The notes under the pieces: generated by a model
Told to the model about the DNA's origin: nothing
The model's database searches: none
The model's input: the letters and a program-made list of their open reading frames with translations, nothing else
Position numbers and translations under genes: made by a program
Shown here: positions 17,623 through 26,898 of the stretch, piece after piece
How the letters are laid out: each line of letters starts with the position of its first letter
Position numbering within the stretch: the stretch's first letter is position 1
Assembly (NCBI GenBank): GCA_947500055.1
Contig: CANMQO010000001.1
Coordinates: forward strand, 682,001 to 746,000
Direction of reading: 5' to 3'
Source of the DNA: an uncultured Paracoccaceae bacterium
GTDB lineage: Bacteria; Pseudomonadota; Alphaproteobacteria; Rhodobacterales; Rhodobacteraceae
DNA length: 64,000 nt

Positions 17623-18507
17623 ATGCGGCCACCACTTGATAGTGATCTGATGCGCGGTTTTCTGGCTGTCGTGGATGCGGGCTCGGTCACCCGCGCTGCA
17701 GATCAGATGGGCCGCACGCAATCGGCCGTTTCCATGCAAATCCGCAAGCTTGAAGACAGCCTTGGTCAGAGCATTTTTATCCGCGAGCCACGCGGTGTCA
17801 GCCTGACCGAGCGCGGCAAGCAACTGTTGCCTTATGCCCGCCGTGTTGTTGGTCTTTTAGATGAGACGGCAACCGCCCTGCGGGAAAAACCGCTTTCGGG
17901 TCCGGTCCGTGTCGGCATTCCCGATGAATATGTGCAAAGCGTGCTGCCGTCGGTCCTTGCCGCATTCTCGCAACGCCACCCAGAGACGCAGGTCACCGCG
18001 CGCTGCGATTTCAGCGTGCCGCAACTGGCCGCATTGGCTGCTGACAAGATTGATCTAGCCGTGGTCTATGAAGGTTACAGCGAAGATGAGGCGGAAGTTT
18101 TGGCGGTTGACCCAACCGTCTGGGTCACGTCCATTGCCCATTCCCAGCATTTGCAAAAGCCTTTGCCCATCTCGATCTATTTTAGTTCGGACTGGTGCCG
18201 CGATTATGCCCTGCATTTGCTGGAGCAGATCGGTATGGATTATTATCCCGCTTTCGAATGCGACACCTCGGCGAGCATGCGCAGTGCGGTCCTGAACGGT
18301 ATCGCGGTTGCACCGCTGGCGCGCAGTTCCATCCCGCCCGGATGCCGCGAGTTGACGGCAGAGGACGGGTTTATCACCATCGACAACGCCCGCGTCGTGT
18401 TGCACCGAAATCCTGCAGGCACGTCACCTGCGATTGAAGCGATGGTTGCTACGCTGCGCGATGCGTTCTGCCCATTGTCCGATCAAGTCCGTGATTTTCG
18501 ATCATAG
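17623..18507 (+). CDS. LysR-family transcriptional regulator
   Basis: A 294-residue LysR-type regulator. The N-terminal winged helix shows MRGFLAVVDAGSVTRAAD, RTQSAVSMQIRKLED and LTERGKQLLPYARR; the rest is the effector-binding fold starting near GPVRVGIPDEYVQ. The ligand cannot be read. It is divergent from the DUF1127 gene and has a T-N11-A inverted repeat in its own promoter. The pairing of such a LysR gene with a divergent DUF1127 gene, rather than with an enzyme operon, is its main contextual clue. The stop is 3 bp from the convergent penicillin-acylase gene. Confidence 0.9.
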   Translation: MRPPLDSDLMRGFLAVVDAGSVTRAADQMGRTQSAVSMQIRKLEDSLGQSIFIREPRGVSLTERGKQLLPYARRVVGLLDETATALREKPLSGPVRVGIPDEYVQSVLPSVLAAFSQRHPETQVTARCDFSVPQLAALAADKIDLAVVYEGYSEDEAEVLAVDPTVWVTSIAHSQHLQKPLPISIYFSSDWCRDYALHLLEQIGMDYYPAFECDTSASMRSAVLNGIAVAPLARSSIPPGCRELTAEDGFITIDNARVVLHRNPAGTSPAIEAMVATLRDAFCPLSDQVRDFRS

Positions 18508-18510
18508 ACC

Positions 18511-20982
18511 CTAGCGGCTGTTGTTGTCTGGCCGCAGCATGGTTATGCCGACCGCCGCTGCCCGTGCCAGATCAGGGTCGAGTGACATGGGGATGTATTC
18601 GCCGCGTCGCCAGAGCGCGCCCAGATCGTCGTAATGCCGTGAGAGCGGGTGCCCGGATTGCCCGGTGGCCGTCACAAAAACCGAGCTGTCGGGATCAGCG
18701 AAGTCGTAGACCCCCCGATAACCCGCCGCATGCACGTTTTGAAACGGGGCTGGGCCGGTGCCGGAGGTTTTTCCCCGTTGCAGCGTATTGTCCCCGCCGC
18801 TGGTGGATTGCCGGATATTGACGAACCATTCCAATAGCGGTGTACCGCCCAGGACGGCGTGATCATGTGTCGCCTGATGGGCGTCGCCCCAGCGCACGGC
18901 CTCGATCGCGTCGCCGTGGTTTTCCGCGATCCAGACAAGGGCATCATCCAGCGATTGACGTGCGATATCTGTGCAGGTTTCAACCGGGGCGGATTGGATG
19001 ATATCGCACCAGACGCTGGCCCCGTCGATATCGCGAAACACCCGTTCGATGAAAACCGGGTTGGCATGGGTGAATTCGGGCGCCAGTGGCCCCAGTTCAT
19101 CGCGGATCAGCCGCCGCTGAAATTCCCGCACCCATGCGGCATAGATCAGCGGCTCTGGCAGATGTTCGTTCATCTCGCCGTTCCACGCCGACAGCAGGTC
19201 AAGGGCCACCTGTCGTTTGCGCTCGGGCGTGCCTTCGGGTGCAGCGTCGCCTGTATACCACAGATCCGCCCCCATGAGCGTCAGAAGCGTCCGGGCGGTG
19301 AAGCTGACACTGTCAAGCTGCGCCTCGATAAAGCTGTCACGGGTATGCACATTGCGTGCCTGCATCAGCCGTTTCCAACGGTTGATCCGCTGGGTGTCCC
19401 CCCAGTGATGCGAGACATGATAGGGGAAATCCCGATCCATGGTTTTGTTGTTGGTGTTCCCGACGATCCCACCCTCCGGGTTCACGAATTCCGGGTTTTC
19501 TGCGTAGGGAAAACGCCCTTGCCAGCGGTTTTCGGGCAGGTAGCCAAAGGCCGGATATCGCCCCTGGCTTTGATGTCGTGCATCCCGTGCGGGCATTGCC
19601 CCAAGCGTTTTCAAGGCGACCCTGTTCCGGTCAGCCACGGTCAGGTTTTGCGCAGGTGCCACATAGGTTTCGCCGGCATTTATTGCCGCCCGCACGGTCT
19701 TGGCCCGCATGATCCCCATGGCGGCTGACATGGACGGGTCCTGCCCGGACAGTCCTGTCCACGCGATGGACGTCACATGCCCCGGCGGGGTGATGGTCCC
19801 AAGGTCAAACTGGTCAGCGGGCATGACCGGCCCATTGGCGGTCCAGCGCAGGCGGAGCGTGACCGCCCGCCCATCCTTGACCGTGATGATACTGTCGCGG
19901 GTCCGGAAGGGCACCCAGCCGCTGACGTCCCGGTATTGGTTGGGGTTGTCGGGGTTCACCTCTTCAATCAGGATATCCTGATCGTCCATATAGGCGGTGG
20001 TCACCCCCCAGCCCAGATCGGCACTGCGCCCCGAGAGCACAACCGGCATGCCCGGGATCGTCCCGCCGATCACGCCGCCGGTGGAAAGTTCGAGCCGCGC
20101 CAGATACCAGATGGTGGGTGCGGTCAGTTCCAGATGCGGGTCATTGGCCAGGAGCGTGGCCCCCGCAGCAGATCGGCTGGCATTCGCCGCCCATGCGTTG
20201 GAGGCGCCCGCCAGCCCTTTGGGTTTGAAAGGCGAAAGCGGGTCGTAAGCCAGCCGTGTATTGGGTGTGAATTGCGGAACATCGGGGACGAGACTGGCAT
20301 ATTCAGGCAGCGCCGCAATCCCATCGGTTGGATCGTCGGGCATGATGTCGCGCAGCCGTTCGGGTGGGATGATCAGCGAGGTCCGTGCCCGCAGCACTTC
20401 GTTATCCAGATGCCCGGTTAATTGCAGCGCCATCAGCTTCAGGATCGCCAGCGAATCCGCCGGTTGCCAGGGCGATACCGGGTGGCTGAAGAGCCACATT
20501 TCCGGCGCGCCGCGCCCGCGCGCGCCTGCATTCACTTCCGTCAGCCATGCATTGACCCCGGCGGCATAGGCCTCAAGCGCGATCTTTGTCTGGTCGTCCT
20601 GTGCCGCCACGGAGGATACTGCCAGATTGTAGATGTCGTAGCGCCGCAGAACCTCATCAATACCAACGGTCCGCTCCCCGAACAGCTCTGACAGTCGCCC
20701 CTGTGCAGTGCGCCGCAGCATGGTCATTTGCCACAGCCTGTCCTGCGCATGAGCGTAGCCCAGCCCAAAGAACACATCCGCATCGGTTTCCCCGAAAATA
20801 TGCGGCACGTTGGCGTTGTTGCGCACAATCTCGACCGGGGCGCTGATCCCGCTGACCTGCAGGTCCGCGTTATAGTCGGGCAGGGACCGTGACGCGAAAT
20901 AATAGGCGAGCGCGAGGCCTGCCACAGACAGGAAAATCAGAAAAGAGGTGAGCCGGACAAGCCAGCGAAATATCAAGGCCAT
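18511..20982 (-). CDS. Penicillin acylase-family Ntn hydrolase
   Basis: An 823-residue precursor with an N-terminal hydrophobic signal or anchor (residues 8-30), the alpha-subunit start VEIVRNNANVPHIFGETDAD, and the autocleavage junction GLAGASNAW. Ser261 there would become the nucleophilic N terminus of the beta subunit. Members of this family cleave amide bonds in the periplasm, including beta-lactams and N-acyl-homoserine lactones. Roseobacters commonly use acyl-homoserine lactones, so a quorum-quenching or self-acyl-amide role is possible but not shown. Length and order are normal. Confidence 0.88.
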   Translation of the reverse strand: MALIFRWLVRLTSFLIFLSVAGLALAYYFASRSLPDYNADLQVSGISAPVEIVRNNANVPHIFGETDADVFFGLGYAHAQDRLWQMTMLRRTAQGRLSELFGERTVGIDEVLRRYDIYNLAVSSVAAQDDQTKIALEAYAAGVNAWLTEVNAGARGRGAPEMWLFSHPVSPWQPADSLAILKLMALQLTGHLDNEVLRARTSLIIPPERLRDIMPDDPTDGIAALPEYASLVPDVPQFTPNTRLAYDPLSPFKPKGLAGASNAWAANASRSAAGATLLANDPHLELTAPTIWYLARLELSTGGVIGGTIPGMPVVLSGRSADLGWGVTTAYMDDQDILIEEVNPDNPNQYRDVSGWVPFRTRDSIITVKDGRAVTLRLRWTANGPVMPADQFDLGTITPPGHVTSIAWTGLSGQDPSMSAAMGIMRAKTVRAAINAGETYVAPAQNLTVADRNRVALKTLGAMPARDARHQSQGRYPAFGYLPENRWQGRFPYAENPEFVNPEGGIVGNTNNKTMDRDFPYHVSHHWGDTQRINRWKRLMQARNVHTRDSFIEAQLDSVSFTARTLLTLMGADLWYTGDAAPEGTPERKRQVALDLLSAWNGEMNEHLPEPLIYAAWVREFQRRLIRDELGPLAPEFTHANPVFIERVFRDIDGASVWCDIIQSAPVETCTDIARQSLDDALVWIAENHGDAIEAVRWGDAHQATHDHAVLGGTPLLEWFVNIRQSTSGGDNTLQRGKTSGTGPAPFQNVHAAGYRGVYDFADPDSSVFVTATGQSGHPLSRHYDDLGALWRRGEYIPMSLDPDLARAAAVGITMLRPDNNSR

Positions 20983-20998
20983 CTGCCCCTCGGGTTTT

Positions 20999-21028
20999 GG
21001 AACGCCCCCCGTTTTAGCAGGGCGTTCC
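20999..21028 (-). terminator. Hairpin at the end of the liv operon
   Basis: GGAACGCCC and GGGCGTTCC form a perfect 9-bp stem around a 12-base loop, 11 bp past the livM stop and just before the penicillin-acylase gene. There is no T-run on the minus strand, so it may be an mRNA 3'-end stabiliser or a Rho-dependent end. Confidence 0.45.
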
Positions 21029-21039
21029 CCAAGGACAAG

Positions 21040-22341
21040 TTACCTTTCGGGGATCAGCCCACGCGGGCTGAACCGCAGTACCAGAAGCAGGATCAGCCCC
21101 ATGGTCAAAAGCCGCATATGCGCCGCTCCGTCGATCAGCGTGTCGCGCAGGCTGCTGCCCTCGGGCAACCCGCTGGCCAGGATGTTCATCAGGCCCAGAC
21201 CCAGCGGTTCGACCATCACCCAGAGCCACCAGATGAGCATGCCACCCAGCACGGCCCCAAAGTTGTTACCCGACCCGCCGACGATCACCATGACCCAGAC
21301 GAGGAAGGTAAAGCGCAGCGGTTGGTAGGTTCCCGGCGTCAACTGCCCGTCCAGTGTTGTCATCATTGCGCCTGCAATCCCGCAGATGGCAGAGCCGAGG
21401 ATGAAGATTTGCAGGTGCCGCGCAGTGACGTCCTTGCCCATCGCCTCTGCCGCGACTTCGTTGTCGCGGATGGCACGCATCATCCGGCCCCATGGGCTGT
21501 TGAGCGCCTTTTGGGCCAGCCAAAGCAGGATCAGCAGGACGATCAGGAAAAGCACGCCATAGCCGATTTTTGTATAGAGCGTTGAGGCGGTCACCGGATC
21601 CAGCCCGAGACTGGCGGCCCGTTCCACGAAGCCCGGGTCGTTTTGCAGGTCGACCTCATAAGCCACAGGCCGGGGCAGGCCGATGACGTTCTTGACGCCC
21701 CGCGCCAGCCAGTCTTCGTTTTTCAGCACGGCGATAATGATTTCCGCGATCCCCAACGTTGCGATGGCCAGATAGTCAGACCTCAATCCAAGTGCCGTTT
21801 TGCCGATGATCCAAGCGGCCCCGGCGGCCAGCAGACCACCAACGGGCCATGCCAGTAGCACAGGCAGGCCTAGCCCGCCCAAGTAACCGGTCGCGGCGGG
21901 ATTTACGGCCTCAACCGCGTCAACACCAGCGTCAAAGACGGCCCGGTAGATAAAGAAACCAGCGATCAGCACACCCAAGGTGACGAATGTCCGTATCCGC
22001 CCCGCAAAGCGTTTCTGGGCAAAGATGGCAGCGGCGATAGTGGCGGCCCCTGCAATCAGCCCGAGGATGACTTGCAGACCGCCGGCGGCCCAGGCCTCTC
22101 CCACCGGGGGCATGGAGATCAGGACGGTGGCCAGACCACCAAGCGCGACAAAACCCATCACCCCGATATTAAAGAGGCCCGCGAACCCCCATTGCAGGTT
22201 TACCCCAAGTGCCATGATCGCCGAGATCAGCCCCATATTCACGATCAGCAGCGCAGTATTCCAGCCCTGCACGATACCAGTGCCGAGGATCAGGACACCC
22301 AGAACGGAGAAGAGTGCCGTGTTTTTCAATGAAGGGTTCAT
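21040..22341 (-). CDS. livM: Branched-chain amino acid-type ABC permease LivM
   Basis: A 433-residue inner-membrane permease of the LivM class. Recognisable parts are LGVNLQWGFAGLFNIGVMGF near residue 45, the LRSDYLAIATLGIAEI stretch, and the coupling loop GRMMRAIRDNEVAAEAMGKD. It is longer than many LivM proteins (about 320-420) because of extra hydrophobic sequence around residues 85-165. It is the last gene of the operon; its start overlaps the livH stop by four bases. Confidence 0.93.
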   Translation of the reverse strand: MNPSLKNTALFSVLGVLILGTGIVQGWNTALLIVNMGLISAIMALGVNLQWGFAGLFNIGVMGFVALGGLATVLISMPPVGEAWAAGGLQVILGLIAGAATIAAAIFAQKRFAGRIRTFVTLGVLIAGFFIYRAVFDAGVDAVEAVNPAATGYLGGLGLPVLLAWPVGGLLAAGAAWIIGKTALGLRSDYLAIATLGIAEIIIAVLKNEDWLARGVKNVIGLPRPVAYEVDLQNDPGFVERAASLGLDPVTASTLYTKIGYGVLFLIVLLILLWLAQKALNSPWGRMMRAIRDNEVAAEAMGKDVTARHLQIFILGSAICGIAGAMMTTLDGQLTPGTYQPLRFTFLVWVMVIVGGSGNNFGAVLGGMLIWWLWVMVEPLGLGLMNILASGLPEGSSLRDTLIDGAAHMRLLTMGLILLLVLRFSPRGLIPER

Positions 22342-23348
22342 ACGGATTGCCCCTTGAACAGGCCGGTCGGTTTGAAAAGCAGCACGATGATCAGGATCGC
22401 GAAGCTGACGGCGAATTTATAGTCGGTGGACAGAAGCTGTACCAATCCGTCCGGCTCAAGGCTCTCTGGCATCAGATAGACCAGCACTTTTTTCCAGGCG
22501 TAGGTGATCGTCACCTCGCTGAAGGCGATGACAAAACCGCCCGCAATGGCCCCGATCGGGTTGCCCAGCCCGCCGACGATGGCCGCGGCGAAGATTGGCA
22601 GCAGAAGCTGGAAATAGGTGAAGGCCTTGAAGGATTTATCCAGCCCGTAAAGCACACCAGCTGTGGTCGCCAGCGCCGCGACGATCATCCATGTCACCTT
22701 CACCACCCAGTCGGGGTTGATGCCTGACAGCAGGGCGAGGTCCTCGTTATCCGAAAATGCCCGCATGGATTTGCCGGTCCGGGTCTTGTTGAGGAACCAG
22801 AACAGGATCGCCACGACGATCACAGCGACAACAACGGTGATGGCCTGGGTGGTCTTGATCGCCAGCCCTTCGTTCAAGCCGGTCATGGTTTTGAAGTCGC
22901 GGGCGGTGATGATGAACCGTTCGCCATCGGCAAAGCGAATATCGTTCACCCCGATGATGAAGCGCACGACCCCGTTCATCACAAACATCACCCCCATGGA
23001 GACGATGACGAGGATCACCGGTTTCGCCTTTTGGTCGCGGTAAAATTTATACACCAGCCAGTCGATGCCAAGAACCAGAAGGATCGTCATGCCGATCCCG
23101 AAGGGCAGGGCGAGCAGGGCGGTGGGCAGTGGCCCGAAGGTGATCCCGATGGCCAAGAGCATGTTGGTCGCAATGATGGTCATCGCGGTGCCAAAGGCCA
23201 TGGTGTCACCATGGGCAAAGTTGGAAAACCGCAGGATGCCATAGATCAGCGTGACCCCCAGCGCGCCAATCGCCAGCTGCGCCCCATAGGCGAGGCCGGG
23301 CATGATCACGAAATTGGCGAGGGCCACGAGGGCGTTAAGAATATCCAT
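22338..23348 (-). CDS. livH: Branched-chain amino acid-type ABC permease LivH
   Basis: A 336-residue LivH-class permease with GALGVTLIYGILRFSNFAHGD near the N terminus, the coupling segment GKSMRAFSDNEDLALLSGIN and GGLGNPIGAIAGGF. It forms the transmembrane channel together with LivM. It overlaps the neighbouring frames at both ends (ATGA with livM; one base with the secreted protein upstream). Confidence 0.93.
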   Translation of the reverse strand: MDILNALVALANFVIMPGLAYGAQLAIGALGVTLIYGILRFSNFAHGDTMAFGTAMTIIATNMLLAIGITFGPLPTALLALPFGIGMTILLVLGIDWLVYKFYRDQKAKPVILVIVSMGVMFVMNGVVRFIIGVNDIRFADGERFIITARDFKTMTGLNEGLAIKTTQAITVVVAVIVVAILFWFLNKTRTGKSMRAFSDNEDLALLSGINPDWVVKVTWMIVAALATTAGVLYGLDKSFKAFTYFQLLLPIFAAAIVGGLGNPIGAIAGGFVIAFSEVTITYAWKKVLVYLMPESLEPDGLVQLLSTDYKFAVSFAILIIVLLFKPTGLFKGQSV

Positions 23349-23878
23349 TAAACAAGTTCCTCGCAGGTCCCATGATAGGTCAGGTCCAGCCCAACGCCCA
23401 CATCAACATCATACTGGACCTCCAGCTGGTTATTGATTTGGAGCGTCACAAAAGGGACCGCAATCCTTTCCATGGGGGACAGGTAATGTGCTGGGCCGCT
23501 GGCGCGCAGCCTTGTATTATCATCTGCTGCGACCGCGGATATCCGTTCCGCCAGATACAGCAGATTATCGGTTTGGCGGATCGCATCAGGCAGTTGCAGA
23601 CGGATCATCACCGGGAGCAGTTTGCCCGTCACGATCGTATCATCGCCAATGAGGTCCACATTGCCGAGCATTTCCAGAATTTCCGCGTCAACCGCCGGGT
23701 TGTAGCCGAATGTGTCCTGTTCGGTCCGGGCCAGAATGCGTTTATCGACGGTATCGCATTCGGTGGGCGTTTCGGTCAGGCAGGCGGTGTCGAAGGCGCA
23801 GAGATACTGCGCTGACACGGCCGTTGTCGGCAGTGTGACCGTCGCGGTCATCGCAAAGAGTGCCCATGCGCGTATCAT
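23348..23878 (-). CDS. Secreted hypothetical protein embedded in liv operon
   Basis: A 176-residue protein with a clear signal peptide (hydrophobic residues 4-20, probable cleavage after VSAQ). The mature part has Cys residues near the N terminus (LCAFDTACLTETPTECD) and one near the C terminus (GTCEELV), which suggests periplasmic disulfides. I do not recognise a domain. It starts inside livF (ATGA) and ends at the livH start, so it is co-translated with a transporter in which such a gene is not standard. An accessory periplasmic role is inferred only from position. Confidence 0.8.
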   Translation of the reverse strand: MIRAWALFAMTATVTLPTTAVSAQYLCAFDTACLTETPTECDTVDKRILARTEQDTFGYNPAVDAEILEMLGNVDLIGDDTIVTGKLLPVMIRLQLPDAIRQTDNLLYLAERISAVAADDNTRLRASGPAHYLSPMERIAVPFVTLQINNQLEVQYDVDVGVGLDLTYHGTCEELV

Positions 23879-24702
23879 CCGCCCAGGAAACTCCGCCGCA
23901 CTTCGGGGTCTGCCAGCAGCTCTTTCCCGGTGCCGGTATGTGCATTCCGTCCCTGCACCAGAACATAGGCTTTGTCAGCGATTTCAAGCGCTTGGCGCGC
24001 GTTCTGCTCCACCATCAGGATGGGGATGCCGGTGCGCGCGACCTCGATGATCCGGTCAAATAATTCGTCCATCACAATGGGGCTGACCCCGGCGGTTGGT
24101 TCGTCCAGCATCAGGACTTTGGGTTGTGTCATCAGCGCCCGGCCCACGGCGACCTGCTGGCGCTGCCCGCCCGAGAGTTCACCCGCTGCCTGATTGCGTT
24201 TGTCCTTGAGGATCGGGAAGAGGTCGTAGATCTGCGCCATCGTGTCGCGAAAATCGTCGCGCCGGATGAAGGCCCCCATTTCGAGGTTTTCCTCAACCGT
24301 CATGGAGGTGAAGATGTTCGATGTCTGGGGCACAAACCCCATGCCTTTGACGACCCGTTGCTGTGGCGTCAGGTGGGTGATGTCCTCACCATCAAGGCGC
24401 ACGGCCCCTTCGTTGACGTTCAGCATCCCGAAAACGGCCTTCATCGCGGTGGACTTGCCTGCCCCGTTGGGGCCGACGATCACCGCGATCTCGCCTTTTT
24501 CGGCGGCAATCGTACAGCTGTGCAGGATATCCGGGCCTTTGCCATAACCACCGGTCATGGCGTCACCGATCAGGAACGGATCACCTTGCTTTGCCGTGCT
24601 GTTGCCAAAACGCCGGTCGATGTCTTCCATCGCGCTGCCGCCAGCTTTGGTGATCGACCGGTCTTTGTTGCCTCTGTCGTCTTGATAGGGGTTGTCACTC
24701 AC
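23875..24702 (-). CDS. livF: ABC ATP-binding protein LivF
   Basis: A 275-residue ATPase with Walker A GPNGAGKST, signature LSGGQRQQVAVGRAL and Walker B VLMLDEPTAG, plus the LivF-typical MVEQNARQALEIAD. The GTG at 24702 gives an unusually long N-terminal arm of about 40 polar residues before the ABC fold (GDAMTGGYGKG). An internal ATG at about residue 25 is an alternative start. It follows the 52-aa membrane peptide with an overlap. Confidence 0.92.
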   Translation of the reverse strand: MSDNPYQDDRGNKDRSITKAGGSAMEDIDRRFGNSTAKQGDPFLIGDAMTGGYGKGPDILHSCTIAAEKGEIAVIVGPNGAGKSTAMKAVFGMLNVNEGAVRLDGEDITHLTPQQRVVKGMGFVPQTSNIFTSMTVEENLEMGAFIRRDDFRDTMAQIYDLFPILKDKRNQAAGELSGGQRQQVAVGRALMTQPKVLMLDEPTAGVSPIVMDELFDRIIEVARTGIPILMVEQNARQALEIADKAYVLVQGRNAHTGTGKELLADPEVRRSFLGG

Positions 24703-24857
24703 TGATTAACATACTCCGAAAGGAAGGGCGCATAGGTCGTGATCACGTTGCGCATTTGTGCCTGTTCACTCGCATCTGCGTGGTTCTGGTAGATGTAATA
24801 GAACGTGCCAGCAGATCCCAGAATGGCGCCCAGCAGGATGGTCAGGAGAAATTTCAT
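24699..24857 (-). CDS. 52-residue single-span membrane peptide between livG and livF
   Basis: A small frame read from the minus strand. It starts MKFLLTILLGAILGSAGTFY, a hydrophobic helix, followed by a polar tail ending SEYVNQ. Its ATG overlaps the livG stop (ATGA) and its TGA overlaps the livF GTG, so it occupies the whole gap without leaving an untranslated base. That fit and the clean membrane helix argue for a real gene. It may be a small transporter accessory; function unknown. It was missed by length filters. Confidence 0.75.
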   Translation of the reverse strand: MKFLLTILLGAILGSAGTFYYIYQNHADASEQAQMRNVITTYAPFLSEYVNQ

Positions 24858-25639
24858 ATCGCACTCACCTTGTCTTTGTTCTTCAATCCGGTGCCGAGAT
24901 AGGCCTCGATCACCTGTTCATTGGCCTTGATTTCCGCCAAGGTCCCTTCGGCCAGCACGTGGCCTTCCGCCATACAAATCACCGGATCACAGAGGCGGCC
25001 GATAAAATCCATGTCGTGTTCGATCACGACGAATGTGTAGTTGCGTTCTTTGTTCAACCGGATGATCGCATCCCCGATTGTGTTCAGGAGGGTCCGGTTC
25101 ACACCCGCCCCGACCTCGTCGAGGAACACGATCCGGGCGTCGACCATCATGGTCCGCCCCAGTTCAAGCAGTTTTTTCTGCCCGCCGGAGAGGTTGCCTG
25201 CCTTTTCTTCTTTCAGGTGATCGATGGTCAGGAACTCAATGACCTCATCCGCCTTGGCCAGAAGGGCGCGTTCTTCGTCGGCGATCCGCTTGCGCCCGAA
25301 CCATGTGTTCCAAAGCGTTTCGCCCGACTGATCGCCGGGCACCATCATCAGGTTTTCCCGCACGGTCATTGAGGAAAACTCATGCGCGATCTGGAAGGTG
25401 CGCAGCAATCCCTTGTGGAATAATTCATGCGGGGGCAGGCCGGTGATGTCTTCGCCCATCATGGTCACGCGCCCGGAGGTCGGTTTAAGAACGCCTGCGA
25501 TCACATTGAAAAGGGTGGTTTTTCCAGCGCCGTTTGGTCCGATCAGTCCGGTGATTGTACCTTCGTCAATCCGCAGGCTTGCATCGTCCACGGCCCGAAA
25601 GCCCCCAAAGGTTTTCACGAGGTTTTCAACGACGATCAT
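24854..25639 (-). CDS. livG: ABC ATP-binding protein LivG
   Basis: A 261-residue ATPase with Walker A GPNGAGKTT, the LivG-typical LLRTFQIAHEFSSMTVREN, signature LSGGQKKLLELGR, Walker B IVFLDEV and VVIEHDMDF. The residue after Walker B is Val-Gly-Ala-Gly-Val rather than the usual E-P-x-A-G. The ATG at 25639 is preferred because AGGGGA lies seven bases ahead; an in-frame TTG at 25654 is less likely. A terminator-like hairpin lies just upstream, so expression may be lower than that of livK. Confidence 0.93.
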   Translation of the reverse strand: MIVVENLVKTFGGFRAVDDASLRIDEGTITGLIGPNGAGKTTLFNVIAGVLKPTSGRVTMMGEDITGLPPHELFHKGLLRTFQIAHEFSSMTVRENLMMVPGDQSGETLWNTWFGRKRIADEERALLAKADEVIEFLTIDHLKEEKAGNLSGGQKKLLELGRTMMVDARIVFLDEVGAGVNRTLLNTIGDAIIRLNKERNYTFVVIEHDMDFIGRLCDPVICMAEGHVLAEGTLAEIKANEQVIEAYLGTGLKNKDKVSAI

Positions 25640-25651
25640 GGCATTCCCCTG

Positions 25652-25680
25652 CAAAAACAGCGCGTCAGGTGACGCGCTGT
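25652..25680 (-). terminator. Terminator/attenuator between livK and livG
   Basis: A perfect 11-bp stem, ACAGCGCGTCA with its complement, and a 2-base loop is followed on the minus strand by TTTTT. It is a strong intrinsic terminator placed between the binding-protein gene and the rest of the operon, immediately ahead of the livG ribosome site. Partial read-through would give more LivK than membrane subunits. Confidence 0.8.
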
Positions 25681-25701
25681 CTTGATTTTTGTCGCCCGCG
25701 A

Positions 25702-26898
25702 TTAGCGGTATTTGATCGTGGAGTAAACGCCGTCGGCGAATTCGACTTCCTGATAGTTGCCAGCGCTTTCGCCGGGTCCGATCAGTTCTACGGCCGAGGC
25801 GCCTACATAGTCGATATCTTCACCGGCTGCGATCAGCTCAAGCGCTTTTTGCAGTTCACCGGGGAAGATTTCGGTGCCTGGTGCGTTGGCCACGTCAAAG
25901 ACGTGATCTTTGAAGTCAGCAGATGCGCTGGAACCAGCCGCCTGCATGGCGAGCATGATCAATGCCGCTGCATCATAGCTTTCGGGGCTGAATGCGCTGG
26001 TGCCGTCAAAGCCAGCTGCGGAGGCCATGTCGACGAATTTTGCAGCACCCGGGCTGTCTGTGCCGGGGTATGCGCCGAAGGATCCGTTCAGCTCTGCACC
26101 GAAGTTTTCGTTCAGTTTTGCGCCCACCATCCCGTCTGGAACGTAGAATGTGTCAAACGCGCCAGTGTCGAGTGCGGAGCGGATGATGCCCGAGCCGCCC
26201 TGATCAACGTAACCGGCGACAACCAGCACTTCGCCACCGGCAGAGGCAAGCGCGCCGACTTCGGCAGAGTAGTCGGCTTTGCCGTCTTCATGCGCCGCAG
26301 AGATCGTGACGGAACCGCCAGCTTCTTCAAACGCGGCCTGGAATGCGTCAGCCAGACCTTTGCCGTAGTCGTTATTGGTGTAGGTCAGCGCAACTTCGCT
26401 ATAGCCGCGATCCTGCAGGATGTTGGTGATGATCACGCCCTGACGCGCATCAGATGGGGCGGTCCGGAAGAACAGGCCGTCATCTTCGGCAGTCGAAAGA
26501 CCGGGCGATGTTGCAGAAGGTGAGATCATCACAACACCATTGGCGCGCGCCACGTTGGCCAGGATTGCGCCGGTCACGCCAGAGCAGTCAGCGCCCATAA
26601 TCGCGTTGACGCCGTCGGACGTCACAAGGCGTTCAGCGGCGGTTGTTGCTGCTGCGGCATCAATGCATGTGCTGTCACCACGGATGGATGTCACTTTGGC
26701 ACCGCCGAGCAGCGCGCCGGAATCGGTGACTTCCTGCATTGCAAGCTCTGCACCGGCGCCCATGGCAGGCGTGATTGATTCAAGCGGACCGGTGAAACCG
26801 AGGATCACGCCGATCTTGACTTCCTCTGCGTGGCCGTCCGCATAAGCGCCGCCCGCAATCATTGCCATGGCGGTTGTCGCCATCATTAGTTTTTTCAT
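25702..26898 (-). CDS. livK: Leucine-type periplasmic substrate-binding protein LivK
   Basis: A 398-residue type I periplasmic binding protein. The signal peptide MKKLMMATTAMAMIAGGAYA is followed by VKIGVILGFTGPLESI. ATTAAERLVTSDGVNAIMGADCSG, ARANGVVMISPSATSP and RTAPSDARQGVI are family segments. Conserved cysteines (STCID, GADCSG) likely form a disulfide. The substrate is branched-chain or another hydrophobic or amide ligand; liv-type systems vary widely. The first gene of the operon has a strong AGGGAG ribosome site. Confidence 0.94.
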   Translation of the reverse strand: MKKLMMATTAMAMIAGGAYADGHAEEVKIGVILGFTGPLESITPAMGAGAELAMQEVTDSGALLGGAKVTSIRGDSTCIDAAAATTAAERLVTSDGVNAIMGADCSGVTGAILANVARANGVVMISPSATSPGLSTAEDDGLFFRTAPSDARQGVIITNILQDRGYSEVALTYTNNDYGKGLADAFQAAFEEAGGSVTISAAHEDGKADYSAEVGALASAGGEVLVVAGYVDQGGSGIIRSALDTGAFDTFYVPDGMVGAKLNENFGAELNGSFGAYPGTDSPGAAKFVDMASAAGFDGTSAFSPESYDAAALIMLAMQAAGSSASADFKDHVFDVANAPGTEIFPGELQKALELIAAGEDIDYVGASAVELIGPGESAGNYQEVEFADGVYSTIKYR

